This document shows, piece by piece, positions 52,330 to 60,666 of a stretch of 64,000 nucleotides of DNA (the stretch's first letter is position 1; each line of letters starts with the position of its first letter). The notes beneath the pieces are model-generated. The model was not told where the DNA came from, ran no database searches, and saw only the letters and a program-made list of their open reading frames with translations. This DNA is from Acidobacteriota bacterium. GTDB lineage: Bacteria > Acidobacteriota > Terriglobia > 2-12-FULL-54-10. The position numbers and the translations under genes were made by a program. The stretch spans positions 1-64,000 of the forward strand of contig JACPPJ010000074.1 of the NCBI GenBank assembly GCA_016191085.1, in the 5' to 3' direction.

Positions 52330-53378
52330 TGACCAGCGACAATCCAATAAACTGCAGAGTTGCTTTGGTCGGCGCGTCTTCGCTCAAAGGCAAGGAGATC
52401 AAGGAAGTCTTTGGCGAACGCCACCTGCCGATCGGGCGCTTGGTGCTGCTGGACGCTCAGGAAGAGGGTGTTAAGCTCACCGAGTTCGAGGATGAGCCCG
52501 CCATCATCGAGCCGATCACAAAGGAAAGTTTCGAAGACGTCGCTATGGCGATCTTCGCGTCGTCCCCGGCCTTCACTCGCGAACATTGGGAAATGGCGGC
52601 AAGCGGCGGGTGTGACATCATTGATGCGAGCTATTTCCTCGAATCTCATCCCTCCGCGCGGCTGCGGGCTCCCTCGCTAGAGACTCTGTCGGCAGGCGAG
52701 AACCAATTCACTTCAGGCGGCACGCCACGCATCTGCGTCCCGGCGCATCCTGTGGCGGTGGCTATCGCGGCGGTGCTTGGAAGCATCTCGCGGCTATCTG
52801 CCGTGACGCGCGCGGTGGTGAACGTATTCGAACCTGTTAGCGAACACGGCCAGGCTGGCGTGGACGAGCTGCATCAGCAAACTTTGAAACTGCTCTCGTT
52901 CCAGCAGATCCCTACAGCGGTATTCGATTCCCAGGTTGCCTTCACCATGCTGTCCCATTATGGAGAGGAATCCCGCCCCACGCTGCACGATGCGCAGGAG
53001 CGCATCCGAAAACATGCAGGCGTTCTTCTTGGTGCGAAGGCTCCGATTCCCACCTTGCGAGTGTTGCATGCCCCGGTGTTTCACGGACACGCATTCAGTT
53101 GTTTTGTAGAATTACAGGAGCCGACGTCTGTGGAGAGTCTCGAGAGCGCAGTGGACCACAAGCCCCTCAGCGTCAGCCGCGACGCCGCCCTGCAGCCGAA
53201 TGTGGTCTCCATGGCAGGCTCGGACGAGATAACGCTGGGCAGCATCGAGCAGGATCCTGCTTGCCGCGCTGGGTACTGGATATGGGGCGCGTTCGACAAC
53301 CTCCGAATTGCCGCGATCAATACAGCCGATATCGCTGAACGATTGATCGCGGAGCGCTTTATTGAGCGTGCATCCTGA
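52329..53378 (+). CDS. Aspartate-semialdehyde dehydrogenase-like pseudoenzyme (USG-1 type)
   Basis: A 349-residue protein with the Asd fold: Rossmann NADP-type N-terminus VALVGASSLKGKEI, and a C-terminal dimerisation half with FEPVSEHGQAGVDELHQQ (the E-x-x-x-GxxG-x-x-EL motif) and APVFHGHAFSCFVE (keeps the His). The catalytic Cys segment that normally reads NPNCST is replaced by CVPAHPVAVAIAAVL (about residues 136-150), so no nucleophile is present in the right place. It cannot be a normal Asd. It starts at GTG 52329 after AAGGAG, overlapping pssA. E. coli USG-1 is a similar Asd-derived protein of unknown role. Confidence 0.8.
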   Translation: MTSDNPINCRVALVGASSLKGKEIKEVFGERHLPIGRLVLLDAQEEGVKLTEFEDEPAIIEPITKESFEDVAMAIFASSPAFTREHWEMAASGGCDIIDASYFLESHPSARLRAPSLETLSAGENQFTSGGTPRICVPAHPVAVAIAAVLGSISRLSAVTRAVVNVFEPVSEHGQAGVDELHQQTLKLLSFQQIPTAVFDSQVAFTMLSHYGEESRPTLHDAQERIRKHAGVLLGAKAPIPTLRVLHAPVFHGHAFSCFVELQEPTSVESLESAVDHKPLSVSRDAALQPNVVSMAGSDEITLGSIEQDPACRAGYWIWGAFDNLRIAAINTADIAERLIAERFIERAS

Positions 53379-53383
53379 AGCGT

Positions 53384-53920
53384 ATGACGGTTTCCCGCAG
53401 AGCAATCCTCCTGTGTATCATAACTGCTCTCATCGCGCTGTTCACTACTGGCTGCGGCTACCGCGCAGGCGCGCGTTCCAGTACGATGCTGCCCAACGTG
53501 CGCACCATTGCGGTGCCTACGTTTGAAAACCAAACCTTTCGCTTCAAAATCGAACAGACATTGACGTCCGCAGTCATTCACGAATTCCTGGCGCGCACGC
53601 GTTACCGCGTCCAATCGGGGATCGCGGGCAGCGATGCCGTGCTGAACGGCATAGTGACCTCGATCTACTCCGGTCCGATTGTCTTTGATCCGAGCAGCGG
53701 GCGTACAACCAAAGTGTTGCTCACCGTGGGCGTCCGTGTGTCTATCACCGACAGCAAAACGGGGCAGCCGATGTTCGAGCCCACCGATGTCATGTTCCGG
53801 GAGCCGTACGAAGTCAGCACCGATCCTGCTACTTACTTTGCCGAAAATGCGCCAGCCCTGGATCGCCTTAGCCGCGAGGTCGCCGCGAGCATCGTTACCA
53901 CCATCATTCAGAGCTTTTAA
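53384..53920 (+). CDS. lptE: LPS assembly lipoprotein LptE
   Basis: A 178-residue LptE. It has a lipobox after a short signal (TTGCGYRAGA), and the typical pattern GCGY...LPNVRTIAVPTFENQTF, then VVGV-type beta strands RVSITDSKTGQPMFE. LptE plugs the LptD barrel and helps insert LPS in the outer membrane. This supports a diderm, LPS-bearing cell. It starts five bases after the Asd-like gene and ends one base before holA. Confidence 0.85.
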   Translation: MTVSRRAILLCIITALIALFTTGCGYRAGARSSTMLPNVRTIAVPTFENQTFRFKIEQTLTSAVIHEFLARTRYRVQSGIAGSDAVLNGIVTSIYSGPIVFDPSSGRTTKVLLTVGVRVSITDSKTGQPMFEPTDVMFREPYEVSTDPATYFAENAPALDRLSREVAASIVTTIIQSF

Positions 53921-55054
53921 ATGAGACTGCCCGCCCAACGAGTCTTGCAGACCATACAACAAGGCGTCATCTCTCCAGGATACATTCTGATGGGTACGGA
54001 GCTCTACTGGCGCGACCGAATCTGCAGCGCGTTGCGGAAAGCGGCTGGTCTGGAGTCCGCCAGCTTCGGCCTTGCTGAGTTCGACCTCCGCCAGGATTCT
54101 CTCGATAGGATCCTCGAATATGCCGAATCCCCCAGCATGTTTGCTCCCCGTCAACTGCTGTTTGTAAAGAACGCTCAGAACCTGCTCGCGCGGAGGGCAC
54201 GAGAAGCGGATGCCGCTGACCGCGAAACTCCTCCAGACGAAGCGAAATCATCAACAAAGCAGTCGAAGGCGCGATCCGACAGCCTCTCGGCTTATTTCCT
54301 CAACCCTAATCCGTGTTCCACGCTAGTGTTCGAAATGACGGACTTAAGCCTGGAGTCTGACGATTGGCGCGACCGGGAGAAGGCGAAATCGCGCGTGGAG
54401 GCCTTTGAAAGTGTATGCGACGTTGTTCTCATGCTTTCCCCCAGCTTTGAAGAGGCGGCCGAGTTGGTCCGGCGCGCTGCTGCGGCGCACGGCCAGACGA
54501 TAACGCCTGAAGCTGCCGAACAGTTGGTCCATGCGCTTCATCGCAACATGGCTGCCATTCAGTTAGAGCTGGAGAAGCTCTGCCTTTATGATCCCGAAAA
54601 GGGCACCATCGAGGCCGCCGATGTCCACCGCATGCTGACCACTGCGACCGGAGAAGTGACGGTGGGGTTAGCCGAAGCGATTGGTGCTCGCGACGCAACG
54701 GCCGCGTTAAGAATCCTCGATGCGTTGCGCCGGACGGGGCGATACGCGCCCCTTATCGTCAGCGAACTCGCGCGATATCTCCGCCAGCTAATCCTGTTGA
54801 AGGAGGCGAAAGCACGTGACCCGTGGCAGGCCGCCCGAATGCTGTGGGATGCCAAGCTCGGCGTTCCTCAAGGCGCTGTTCCAGCACTGTTGCGGCAGGC
54901 TCGGAACTTCAGTGGGGCGGAATTGTTGCACGGCCTGGAACTTGCCTATGAGGCTGATCTTGCCTTGCGCTGCAGCCCTCCAGACGAAGCTCTCGTTCTG
55001 GAGAGCTTCATACTGCGGCTAATCAAGCCATCTGCTCGTTTGAGCGCAGGTTAG
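53921..55054 (+). CDS. holA: DNA polymerase III delta subunit
   Basis: A 377-residue HolA, the clamp-loader subunit that opens the beta clamp. It has the N-terminal GYILMGTELYWRDRICSALR and the ALRILDALRRTGRYAPLIVSEL helical region of the C-terminal domain, and a central linker with a charged insert (about residues 100-130). It starts directly after lptE with no gap; lptE-holA is a common bacterial gene pair. It ends 18 bases before the terminator stem-loop of the convergent nadK operon. Confidence 0.93.
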   Translation: MRLPAQRVLQTIQQGVISPGYILMGTELYWRDRICSALRKAAGLESASFGLAEFDLRQDSLDRILEYAESPSMFAPRQLLFVKNAQNLLARRAREADAADRETPPDEAKSSTKQSKARSDSLSAYFLNPNPCSTLVFEMTDLSLESDDWRDREKAKSRVEAFESVCDVVLMLSPSFEEAAELVRRAAAAHGQTITPEAAEQLVHALHRNMAAIQLELEKLCLYDPEKGTIEAADVHRMLTTATGEVTVGLAEAIGARDATAALRILDALRRTGRYAPLIVSELARYLRQLILLKEAKARDPWQAARMLWDAKLGVPQGAVPALLRQARNFSGAELLHGLELAYEADLALRCSPPDEALVLESFILRLIKPSARLSAG

Positions 55055-55071
55055 CACCGTACGTCATTGAT

Positions 55072-55116
55072 AAAAAAAGCGGGCGTCCAAAATCTGGGCT
55101 GGGGTGGGACGCCCGC
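55072..55116 (-). terminator. Intrinsic terminator of the nadK operon
   Basis: On the minus strand GCGGGCGTCC (complement of 55107-55116) pairs with GGACGCCCGC (complement of 55079-55088), a 10-bp stem, followed at once by a run of seven T (complement of 55072-55078). It lies about 70 bases after the nadK stop. On the plus strand there is no T-run. Confidence 0.75.
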
Positions 55117-55185
55117 TCGTAACGGGGATGCTGATGATACGAAACCGCGCTTGCGGTGGTTTCAAGATTATTTCGAGTTTTTTAA

Positions 55186-56088
55186 TTACCGCTCGCCCCA
55201 TTTCAGCTTGCTGCGTAGCACGCCAAAAAACTCCTTGTGCGGAGGGTGGACGAGGCTGGTACGGTACGGCGATAGGCTGCAGATCACCCGGTCCTCGCTG
55301 TGAAACCCTAATCCGACCTGGCCATCCACGGTCAGAAACACCGACTCTGATTCGCTTTTCAGCACAATCTCAATTCGGGACCGGTCCGGCACCACCAGTG
55401 GGCGATTCGTCAGCGTATGCGGGCAAATAGGCGTTAGCACAAACGCATCTACGGTCGGATACACAATCGGACCACCTGCGGCCAGCGAGTAAGCCGTTGA
55501 TCCAGTTGGAGTAGAGACGATCAACCCATCGGCTTTGAGGAAGTTGACGAACTGGCCATCTATGAACAACTGAAAATCAAGGATACGTGCTATAGCTGCT
55601 TTGTTCAGCACAGCATCGTTCAAGGCGTGATACGTAGCCGCCACTGCACCTGCCCGCATCACGTCTATTTGCAACATCTTCCGGCATTCGACTTGATGTT
55701 TTCCCTCAAGGACGAGTTCAAGACTGGGGTACAGTTCTGAAATCGTTATCGCGGTTAAGAATCCTAAGCTGCCCAGGTTCACTGCAAAAATCGGGATATT
55801 GCAGTTCTGCACATGCCGCGCGGCTGCGAGCAGTGTTCCATCTCCCCCCAGCACCAGGAGCAGATCGCATTTGGGTGCAAGCTGGCTGCGGTCGATAACC
55901 GCCGCAGCGTGAGAGGCGGAGCCGAGCGTATCAGCGGTCTCGTGATCAATCAGTGCCTTAATGTTTCGCTTGGCAAGCCAGTCGATTAGCGGCGGGACAA
56001 CTTCTTCCAGCCGGTCCCTTTTAGGCTTGGAAATAATGCCGATCGACCGGATCGCCAAATGATTACCCTCGATGCAAATTTTCGGCAC
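55186..56088 (-). CDS. nadK: NAD kinase
   Basis: A 300-residue NAD kinase that makes NADP. It has LLLVLGGDGTLLAAARHV (the GGDGT motif), NLGSLGFLTAI, DGLIVSTPTGSTAYSLAAGG, and PHTLTNRPLVVP. The start may be a little downstream of ATG 56088 since the first 13 residues are atypical. It is the last gene of a minus-strand operon with xseB, ispA and tlyA; the pairing tlyA-nadK is common in bacteria. A strong terminator lies after it. Confidence 0.95.
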   Translation of the reverse strand: MPKICIEGNHLAIRSIGIISKPKRDRLEEVVPPLIDWLAKRNIKALIDHETADTLGSASHAAAVIDRSQLAPKCDLLLVLGGDGTLLAAARHVQNCNIPIFAVNLGSLGFLTAITISELYPSLELVLEGKHQVECRKMLQIDVMRAGAVAATYHALNDAVLNKAAIARILDFQLFIDGQFVNFLKADGLIVSTPTGSTAYSLAAGGPIVYPTVDAFVLTPICPHTLTNRPLVVPDRSRIEIVLKSESESVFLTVDGQVGLGFHSEDRVICSLSPYRTSLVHPPHKEFFGVLRSKLKWGER

Positions 56089-56103
56089 ATCAATGTGCCG
56101 TGA

Positions 56104-56133
56104 CTTCCCACGCGCTCAATGTCGCGGCTCTGA
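56104..56133 (-). repeat. Stop-codon repeat (SEPR repeat), tlyA copy
   Basis: On the minus strand TCAGAGCCGCGACATTGAG followed by CGCGTGGG encodes SEPRH and the stop of tlyA, then runs into the tlyA-nadK gap. Confidence 0.75.
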
Positions 56134-56880
56134 AAAAAGTCCCGTCAGGAAAAACTCGCGATTGCCCTCCGCGCCCAGCACGGGGCAGGGCATGCTCTCG
56201 AGATTCGTGAATCCCAGCCCTGACGCACAACGACGAATCTTCTCAACAGACTCCTCATGTAGCTTTTCATCCCGCACGATGCCGCCTCGGCCAACCTGCC
56301 GTTTGCCCACCTCAAACTGCGGCTTCACCAAAACTAACAAGCGGGTGCCGGGCTTGCAAAATTGCACCGCTGGAGGAAGGACCAGCGTTGCTGAGATGAA
56401 CGACACGTCCACTGTTATACCATCAACTTTCTCGCCGATCTGCTCCCATTCGAGAAAGCGGGCATTGGTGCGCTCCAGCAGCTTCACCCTCGGGTCCTGT
56501 CGCAAGCGCCAATCCAACTGGTTTGTTCCAGCATCTACTCCGATCACTCGCGCCGCGCCGCGCTGCAGCAGGCAGTCCATGAATCCACCCGTGGATGAAC
56601 CGATATCAAGCCACACCTGCGAGGTTACGTCAATCGCGAAGTGATCCAGCGCGGCTTCCAGCTTTAATCCGCCCCGGCCCACATATCGGGACGGTGATCC
56701 CAGTACATCGACAGCCGCTTCTGTTTCCACCAGCGTTCCGGCCTTCTCGACTTTCCTGCCGTTCACCAGAACGCGTCCGGACATAATGATCGCTTGCGCT
56801 TTCTGCCGCGTTTCCTCCAAACCGCGCTCCACCAGCAGGCGATCCAGCCGGACCTTGCCGATACGTGGCGATTTCTCCAT
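56116..56880 (-). CDS. tlyA: TlyA-family rRNA methyltransferase (S4 + FtsJ-like)
   Basis: A 254-residue protein with an N-terminal S4 RNA-binding domain (RLDRLLVERGLEETRQKAQA and the SGRVLVNGRKVEKAGTLV strand) and a C-terminal Rossmann methyltransferase (VWLDIGSSTGGFMDCLLQRG, KVDGITVDVSFISATLVLP, LVLVKPQFEVGKRQV). TlyA methylates 2'-O of cytidines in 16S/23S rRNA. The last residues SEPRH and stop derive from the short repeat shared with other genes. It sits four bases after the upstream prenyltransferase stop. Confidence 0.92.
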   Translation of the reverse strand: MEKSPRIGKVRLDRLLVERGLEETRQKAQAIIMSGRVLVNGRKVEKAGTLVETEAAVDVLGSPSRYVGRGGLKLEAALDHFAIDVTSQVWLDIGSSTGGFMDCLLQRGAARVIGVDAGTNQLDWRLRQDPRVKLLERTNARFLEWEQIGEKVDGITVDVSFISATLVLPPAVQFCKPGTRLLVLVKPQFEVGKRQVGRGGIVRDEKLHEESVEKIRRCASGLGFTNLESMPCPVLGAEGNREFFLTGLFSEPRH

Positions 56881-56884
56881 GCGG

Positions 56885-57799
56885 TCACGCCTTCCGTGCG
56901 ACCACGAAATGCGCGAGTTCTTTCAGGCGGGAGGCACGATCGCCGAACGGCTCCACCGCCTGGTTGGCTGTAGCGATTAATCCGGCCGCAATTTCTTTGG
57001 AGCGCTGCATGCCGTGCACCGCGGGATATGTGACCTTCTTCTGGGTCGCGTCCTTGCCCGCGGTCTTCCCAAGAGCTTCCGTGGAGCTCTCGACGTCGAG
57101 AATGTCGTCGGCGATCTGGAACGCCAGGCCTGCATTTTCGCCGAACCGGCAAAGAGCCGCGAGTTGCTGTTCATTGGCCCGAGCCGCAATGCCTCCCATG
57201 CAGACCGATGCTCGAAACAGCGCCGCAGTCTTGGAGCGGTGAATCATTTCGACCAGCTCCGGGGTCAGCGAGTCCTTCGTCGCGCCATTATTCGTTGCCT
57301 CTAGGTCAAGCACCTGGCCCGCGATCATGCCGTTCACCGTTCCCGCTGCGCGCGCCAGCTCGGCGACTAACGCGGCCTTCACTTCGGCGGGAGTATGCGG
57401 CAAGCTCGCCAAAACCTCAAACGGAAGGGTCAGCAATGCATCACCTGCGAGGATAGCGTTCGCCTCGCCGAACGCTTTGTGGCAGGTGGGTTTACCGCGC
57501 CGAAAGTCGTCGTTATCGAGCGCCGGCAGATCATCGTGGATTAGCGAATACGTGTGCACCATCTCCAACGCACAACTGACGGCCTCCACGTCTTGGCTCA
57601 GTGCGGGATTTAATTCTCCCGCGATCACTCGCGCCGCTTCGAAGCAAAAAATGGGGCGGATGCGCTTGCCTCCTGCGAACAGGCTGTAACGCATAGCGCG
57701 GTGAATGGCGGATGGAATCTGCGTCTCAGGCGGCACGAGTTGCGTTAACCTGGCGTCCACTCGTTTGCGCTGTTCTTGCAGATAGGACTGGAGGGACAT
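56885..57799 (-). CDS. ispA: Short-chain polyprenyl (farnesyl-type) diphosphate synthase
   Basis: A 304-residue isoprenyl synthase. It has GGKRIRPIFCFEAARV, the first Asp-rich motif LIHDDLPALDNDD, the substrate motif GKPTCHKAFGEANAILAGDAL, and the second Asp-rich motif FQIADDILDVES. The bases between the two Asp in DDLPALDNDDFRRG fit bacterial FPP synthase (two residues in the DDxxxxD type). The start at ATG 57799 is chosen because the xseB stop is at 57807; an earlier ATG at 57877 would overlap xseB. xseB-ispA is a frequent bacterial pair. Confidence 0.94.
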   Translation of the reverse strand: MSLQSYLQEQRKRVDARLTQLVPPETQIPSAIHRAMRYSLFAGGKRIRPIFCFEAARVIAGELNPALSQDVEAVSCALEMVHTYSLIHDDLPALDNDDFRRGKPTCHKAFGEANAILAGDALLTLPFEVLASLPHTPAEVKAALVAELARAAGTVNGMIAGQVLDLEATNNGATKDSLTPELVEMIHRSKTAALFRASVCMGGIAARANEQQLAALCRFGENAGLAFQIADDILDVESSTEALGKTAGKDATQKKVTYPAVHGMQRSKEIAAGLIATANQAVEPFGDRASRLKELAHFVVARKA

Positions 57800-57806
57800 A
57801 TGCAGT

Positions 57807-58124
57807 TCAGGAGGGTTGCTCTTTGCTGCTAGTGGGACTGCTATTCGAGCCGCTATTTGCGCTTGCATTCGCGCCACTATTCTGGGTCGTCCCCGGAAAC
57901 GGCTCCGCGACTACTTTGCCATCACTCTTCTTCACGAGAAGCTCGACCTTGTTCTCAGCTTCCTCCAATTGGCGGCGGCAGGTTTCCGAGATCCTCATCC
58001 CTTCTTCGAAAAGCTCCAGCGAGCGCTCCAGCGGCAGATCGCCTTGCTCGAGCTGCTTGACGATCTGCTCCAGCCGCTCCATGCCCGCTTCGAAGGTTTG
58101 CTTGGTCTCCTGTTTGTCGGCCAT
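57807..58124 (-). CDS. xseB: Exodeoxyribonuclease VII small subunit
   Basis: A 105-residue XseB. The core FEAGMERLEQIVKQLEQGDL, then LPLERSLELFEEGMRISETC, then LEEAENKVELLV is diagnostic. A Ser/Asn/Gly/Ala-rich tail of about 30 residues is extra. It forms a complex with XseA, which is not in this window. It is the first gene of the operon xseB-ispA-tlyA-nadK; a repeat with two hairpins lies just upstream. Confidence 0.93.
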   Translation of the reverse strand: MADKQETKQTFEAGMERLEQIVKQLEQGDLPLERSLELFEEGMRISETCRRQLEEAENKVELLVKKSDGKVVAEPFPGTTQNSGANASANSGSNSSPTSSKEQPS

Positions 58125-58133
58125 GTATTCAAT

Positions 58134-58218
58134 GTAGCCACGGCACGCCCTTTGTGCCGTGGGCTTGCCTACTGGTGAACGTTAAAAACCCACGGCACAA
58201 ACCGCGTGCCGTGGCTAC
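58134..58218. repeat. Two-hairpin CCACGG repeat, second intact copy
   Basis: GTAGCCACGGCAC (58134-58146) and GTGCCGTGGCTAC (58206-58218) are exact 13-base inverted ends of an 85-bp element. CCACGGCAC...GTGCCGTGG and CCCACGGCAC...GTGCCGTGG form two hairpins. It overlaps the last codons of the methyltransferase/MTHFR gene. Confidence 0.85.
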
Positions 58219-60080
58219 TCGCTACTCGCCACTCGCTGCTCGCCGCGCACTGCTCCAAACACTTCCACAACCGTTTCATACCTGCCGAGTGGCGCGCCTA
58301 CCAGCAGGCCCTGGACGCGGTCTTTGGCGCTTCGAGCCATCTCCTGCGCGATGCGGACGCCTTCGCTGCGAGCCAGCTCGCCCGAGTCGGCGGCGCGCAT
58401 TCGCTGCAGGACGCTTTCGGGAAATGCCATGTGCAGCTCATTCGCCAGGTACTCGGCGTGCCGATGGCTGGTCAGAGGCCATATCGTTAAGATCACGGGC
58501 ATATTGAAGGGCGCTACGGCATCCAGAAAGTGAACCAGCTTTTCAATATCAAACACGGGCCGGGTCACGACACACTCAGCGCCCACGCGCAGCTTGGAGC
58601 GCAGCCGCTCCATCTCCTGCTCAAAGTTTACGGCGCCGGGATCAGCGACCACAGCGATTAGGAATCCCGTCTGGTTGCCCAAGAAATTACCGCCGATGTC
58701 TAAACCCTGATTCAGTTGCCCCACGATCTTAGTAAGACCGATGGCGTCAACGTCAAAGACGGCTGTAGCGTCGGGATAGTTACCACTGGGAGGCGCGTCG
58801 CCGGTGGTCAGCAGCAAATTACGCAAGCCCAGACCGTATCCGCCCAGCAGGTCCGATTGGATTCCAACAATGTTGCGATTGCGGCAACTGTATTGCAGCA
58901 GAGCTTCGATTCCCGCGCGGTCCTGTACCAGGTGCGCCATGGCCTGTGCGCTCATGCGAGCGCCCGCGCGCGGGCTGTCGGGTACGAAAATTGCGTCCAC
59001 GCCGTTCTCGGCCAGATAACGCGCGCCTTCTATTTCCTTAGTGGCATCGCAGCCCCGCGGCGGAAGAATCTCCGCCAAAGCGATGAATTCTCGTGTGGCG
59101 ACCTTGGCGGCCAGCCGGGACCGCTGCGAAAGCGGCACCGGCTGCAGCGTCCTTACCACGTCGGGGACGGCAGCAAGCGATACGCGCGGCCGAGGCGCCT
59201 GGACCGCGGAAACGGCGTCACGGATTGCGCGGATGTGCTCGGGTGTAGTTCCACAGCAGCCGCCCGCCAGCTTCACGCCGCACCGGATGAACTGTTGGAT
59301 GTAGCCCGCCATGTACTCTGGCGAGCAAAGATACATGTTCCGCCCGCCAACGTTTACGGGCAGGCCGGCGTTAGGTTGCGCCGTCAGAGGAAGATTGGTC
59401 GCGCCGCTCATGCGCTGAACAGCAGCAAGCATCGCTTGGGGGCCGACACTGCAGTTGCAGCCCACCGCATCCGCGCCCCACTCCATCAGTTGACGCGTGA
59501 ACTGCTCTGGAGCGGTTCCCGAGACCATGTTGCCGTCATCGGTGATGGTGACCTGCGCGATCAGCGGCAGGTCGCACACATCGCGAACCGCCGCGATGGC
59601 TTCTCTGATCTCGTTCAGGTCGTAAAACGTTTCGAGCATGATCAGGTCCGCGCCGGCCTCGGCGAGCGCCTGAATCTGCTCCTCGAACGCTCTGCGTGCC
59701 TGTTCGAGAGGGCACGGCCCGAGCGGCTCCAGCCGCACGCCGAGCGGCCCTACGGCTCCGGCGACTAGTACCTTGTCACCCGCACACTTCCGCGCGAGAC
59801 GAACTCCTGCGCGGTTGAATTCCTGGCATTTTTCGCTCAACCCATGCGCCGAAAGGCGTACAGCATTGGCGCCGAAAGTGTTGGTCTCAATGATCTCAGC
59901 GCCCGCGCGAATGTACGCGTCATGCACCTCTTTAATCAGCGAGGGCATGGAATCGTTGAGCTCCTCAAAACAGCGGTTTGCAGGGACGCCTTTGCTGTAC
60001 AGCATAGTACCCATGGCGCCGTCGCACACGAAAACCCGCTGTCGTAATTCCTCCAGGAATTTGGTGGATCGCTCTTTCAT
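58215..60080 (-). CDS. Bifunctional homocysteine S-methyltransferase / methylenetetrahydrofolate reductase
   Basis: A 621-residue fusion. The N-terminal half is a Zn-dependent homocysteine methyltransferase: FVCDGAMGTMLYSKG, IIETNTFGANAVRLSAHGL, and the Cys ligands in AVGCNCSVGP and GGCCGTTPEHI. The C-terminal half (about 330-610) is an MTHFR barrel, with VPDSPRAGARMSAQA, LLTTGDAPPSGNYPDATAVF, and NFLGNQTGFLIAVVADPGAV. It couples production of methyl-THF to methionine synthesis (cobalamin-independent arrangement such as B. subtilis YitJ). The last residues (RGEQRVASSE) fall in a tandem repeat. No SAM riboswitch was found upstream. Confidence 0.92.
   Translation of the reverse strand: MKERSTKFLEELRQRVFVCDGAMGTMLYSKGVPANRCFEELNDSMPSLIKEVHDAYIRAGAEIIETNTFGANAVRLSAHGLSEKCQEFNRAGVRLARKCAGDKVLVAGAVGPLGVRLEPLGPCPLEQARRAFEEQIQALAEAGADLIMLETFYDLNEIREAIAAVRDVCDLPLIAQVTITDDGNMVSGTAPEQFTRQLMEWGADAVGCNCSVGPQAMLAAVQRMSGATNLPLTAQPNAGLPVNVGGRNMYLCSPEYMAGYIQQFIRCGVKLAGGCCGTTPEHIRAIRDAVSAVQAPRPRVSLAAVPDVVRTLQPVPLSQRSRLAAKVATREFIALAEILPPRGCDATKEIEGARYLAENGVDAIFVPDSPRAGARMSAQAMAHLVQDRAGIEALLQYSCRNRNIVGIQSDLLGGYGLGLRNLLLTTGDAPPSGNYPDATAVFDVDAIGLTKIVGQLNQGLDIGGNFLGNQTGFLIAVVADPGAVNFEQEMERLRSKLRVGAECVVTRPVFDIEKLVHFLDAVAPFNMPVILTIWPLTSHRHAEYLANELHMAFPESVLQRMRAADSGELARSEGVRIAQEMARSAKDRVQGLLVGAPLGRYETVVEVFGAVRGEQRVASSE
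58217..58244. repeat. Short tandem repeat at the end of the metH/MTHFR gene
   Basis: CTACTCG/CCACTCG/CTGCTCG units in tandem, about 28 bases. They supply the C-terminal residues of the gene and abut the two-hairpin repeat. Confidence 0.5.
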
Positions 60081-60666
60081 TGGACGAACCCACGGCGAAA
60101 GCTTGCAGGACGATTGTATCCCACCTGCGAAGCCCTCACAATCGCGCCAGCAGCTTGTTATAGCCTATTCACTTCGTATCCCCCTGTGTGAAGTGTGTTA
60201 GTCAGAAGATGAGAAGCGGACTGGCTCAGCGCACAACCCGCATCGGAACTGGAGCAGCGCGCTGTTTCAGTTGCAGGCAACAATTGGAAGCAAGCGGATG
60301 GATAACCTGGGGCAGGCGCAGATACCCTACCCCGATACGAGGACAGGGGGACAATCTTGCACTGCGGTAAAGGAGCAGGCCACCCGGGCGAGCAACCCTG
60401 CCACTGTCGATAGGCCTTGGAAATCTATCGCGGCGGCGACGCAAGTGGCAAGTAATTAATAGACCGCCGGATGGCTGAGGTCGCCAGGCAAACTGGCGGG
60501 ACTTGTGTTTCTTTCGACAATCGCTAACGATTACGGAGGAAAACTTCTCTCAACATAACCGCTTTCACATCTATCGGCGGGGTGACAAATCGCCCTGACA
60601 TGCGGTAGAACAGGGTCCCGGTTCCTGCGGCCGGGACAGGCACCTGTCCCACTTCACCGGCGCTTC
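60081..60666. other. Long gene-free region with direct repeat copy 2
   Basis: No gene seen. It holds a CCACGG fragment at 60083-60102, the long direct repeat at 60159-60225, and two hairpins: TCGCCAG/CTGGCG at about 60481-60498 and GGGACAGG/CCTGTCCC at about 60634-60650. It must contain the promoter of the minus-strand methyltransferase gene. No riboswitch was recognised. Confidence 0.5.
60159..60225 (+). repeat. Long direct repeat, copy 2
   Basis: Matches positions 7-75 with a two-base deletion in GTGTGAAGTG and a few substitutions. The long hairpin beside copy 1 is not present here. Confidence 0.75.

Noticed and set aside
58716-59768. 350-codon plus-strand frame opposite the methyltransferase/MTHFR gene
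   Set aside because: Antisense shadow of a gene with clear catalytic motifs.
60081-60300. SAM or cobalamin riboswitch upstream of the methyltransferase/MTHFR gene
   Set aside because: Read on the minus strand, no conserved riboswitch core was found; the region is mostly repeats.
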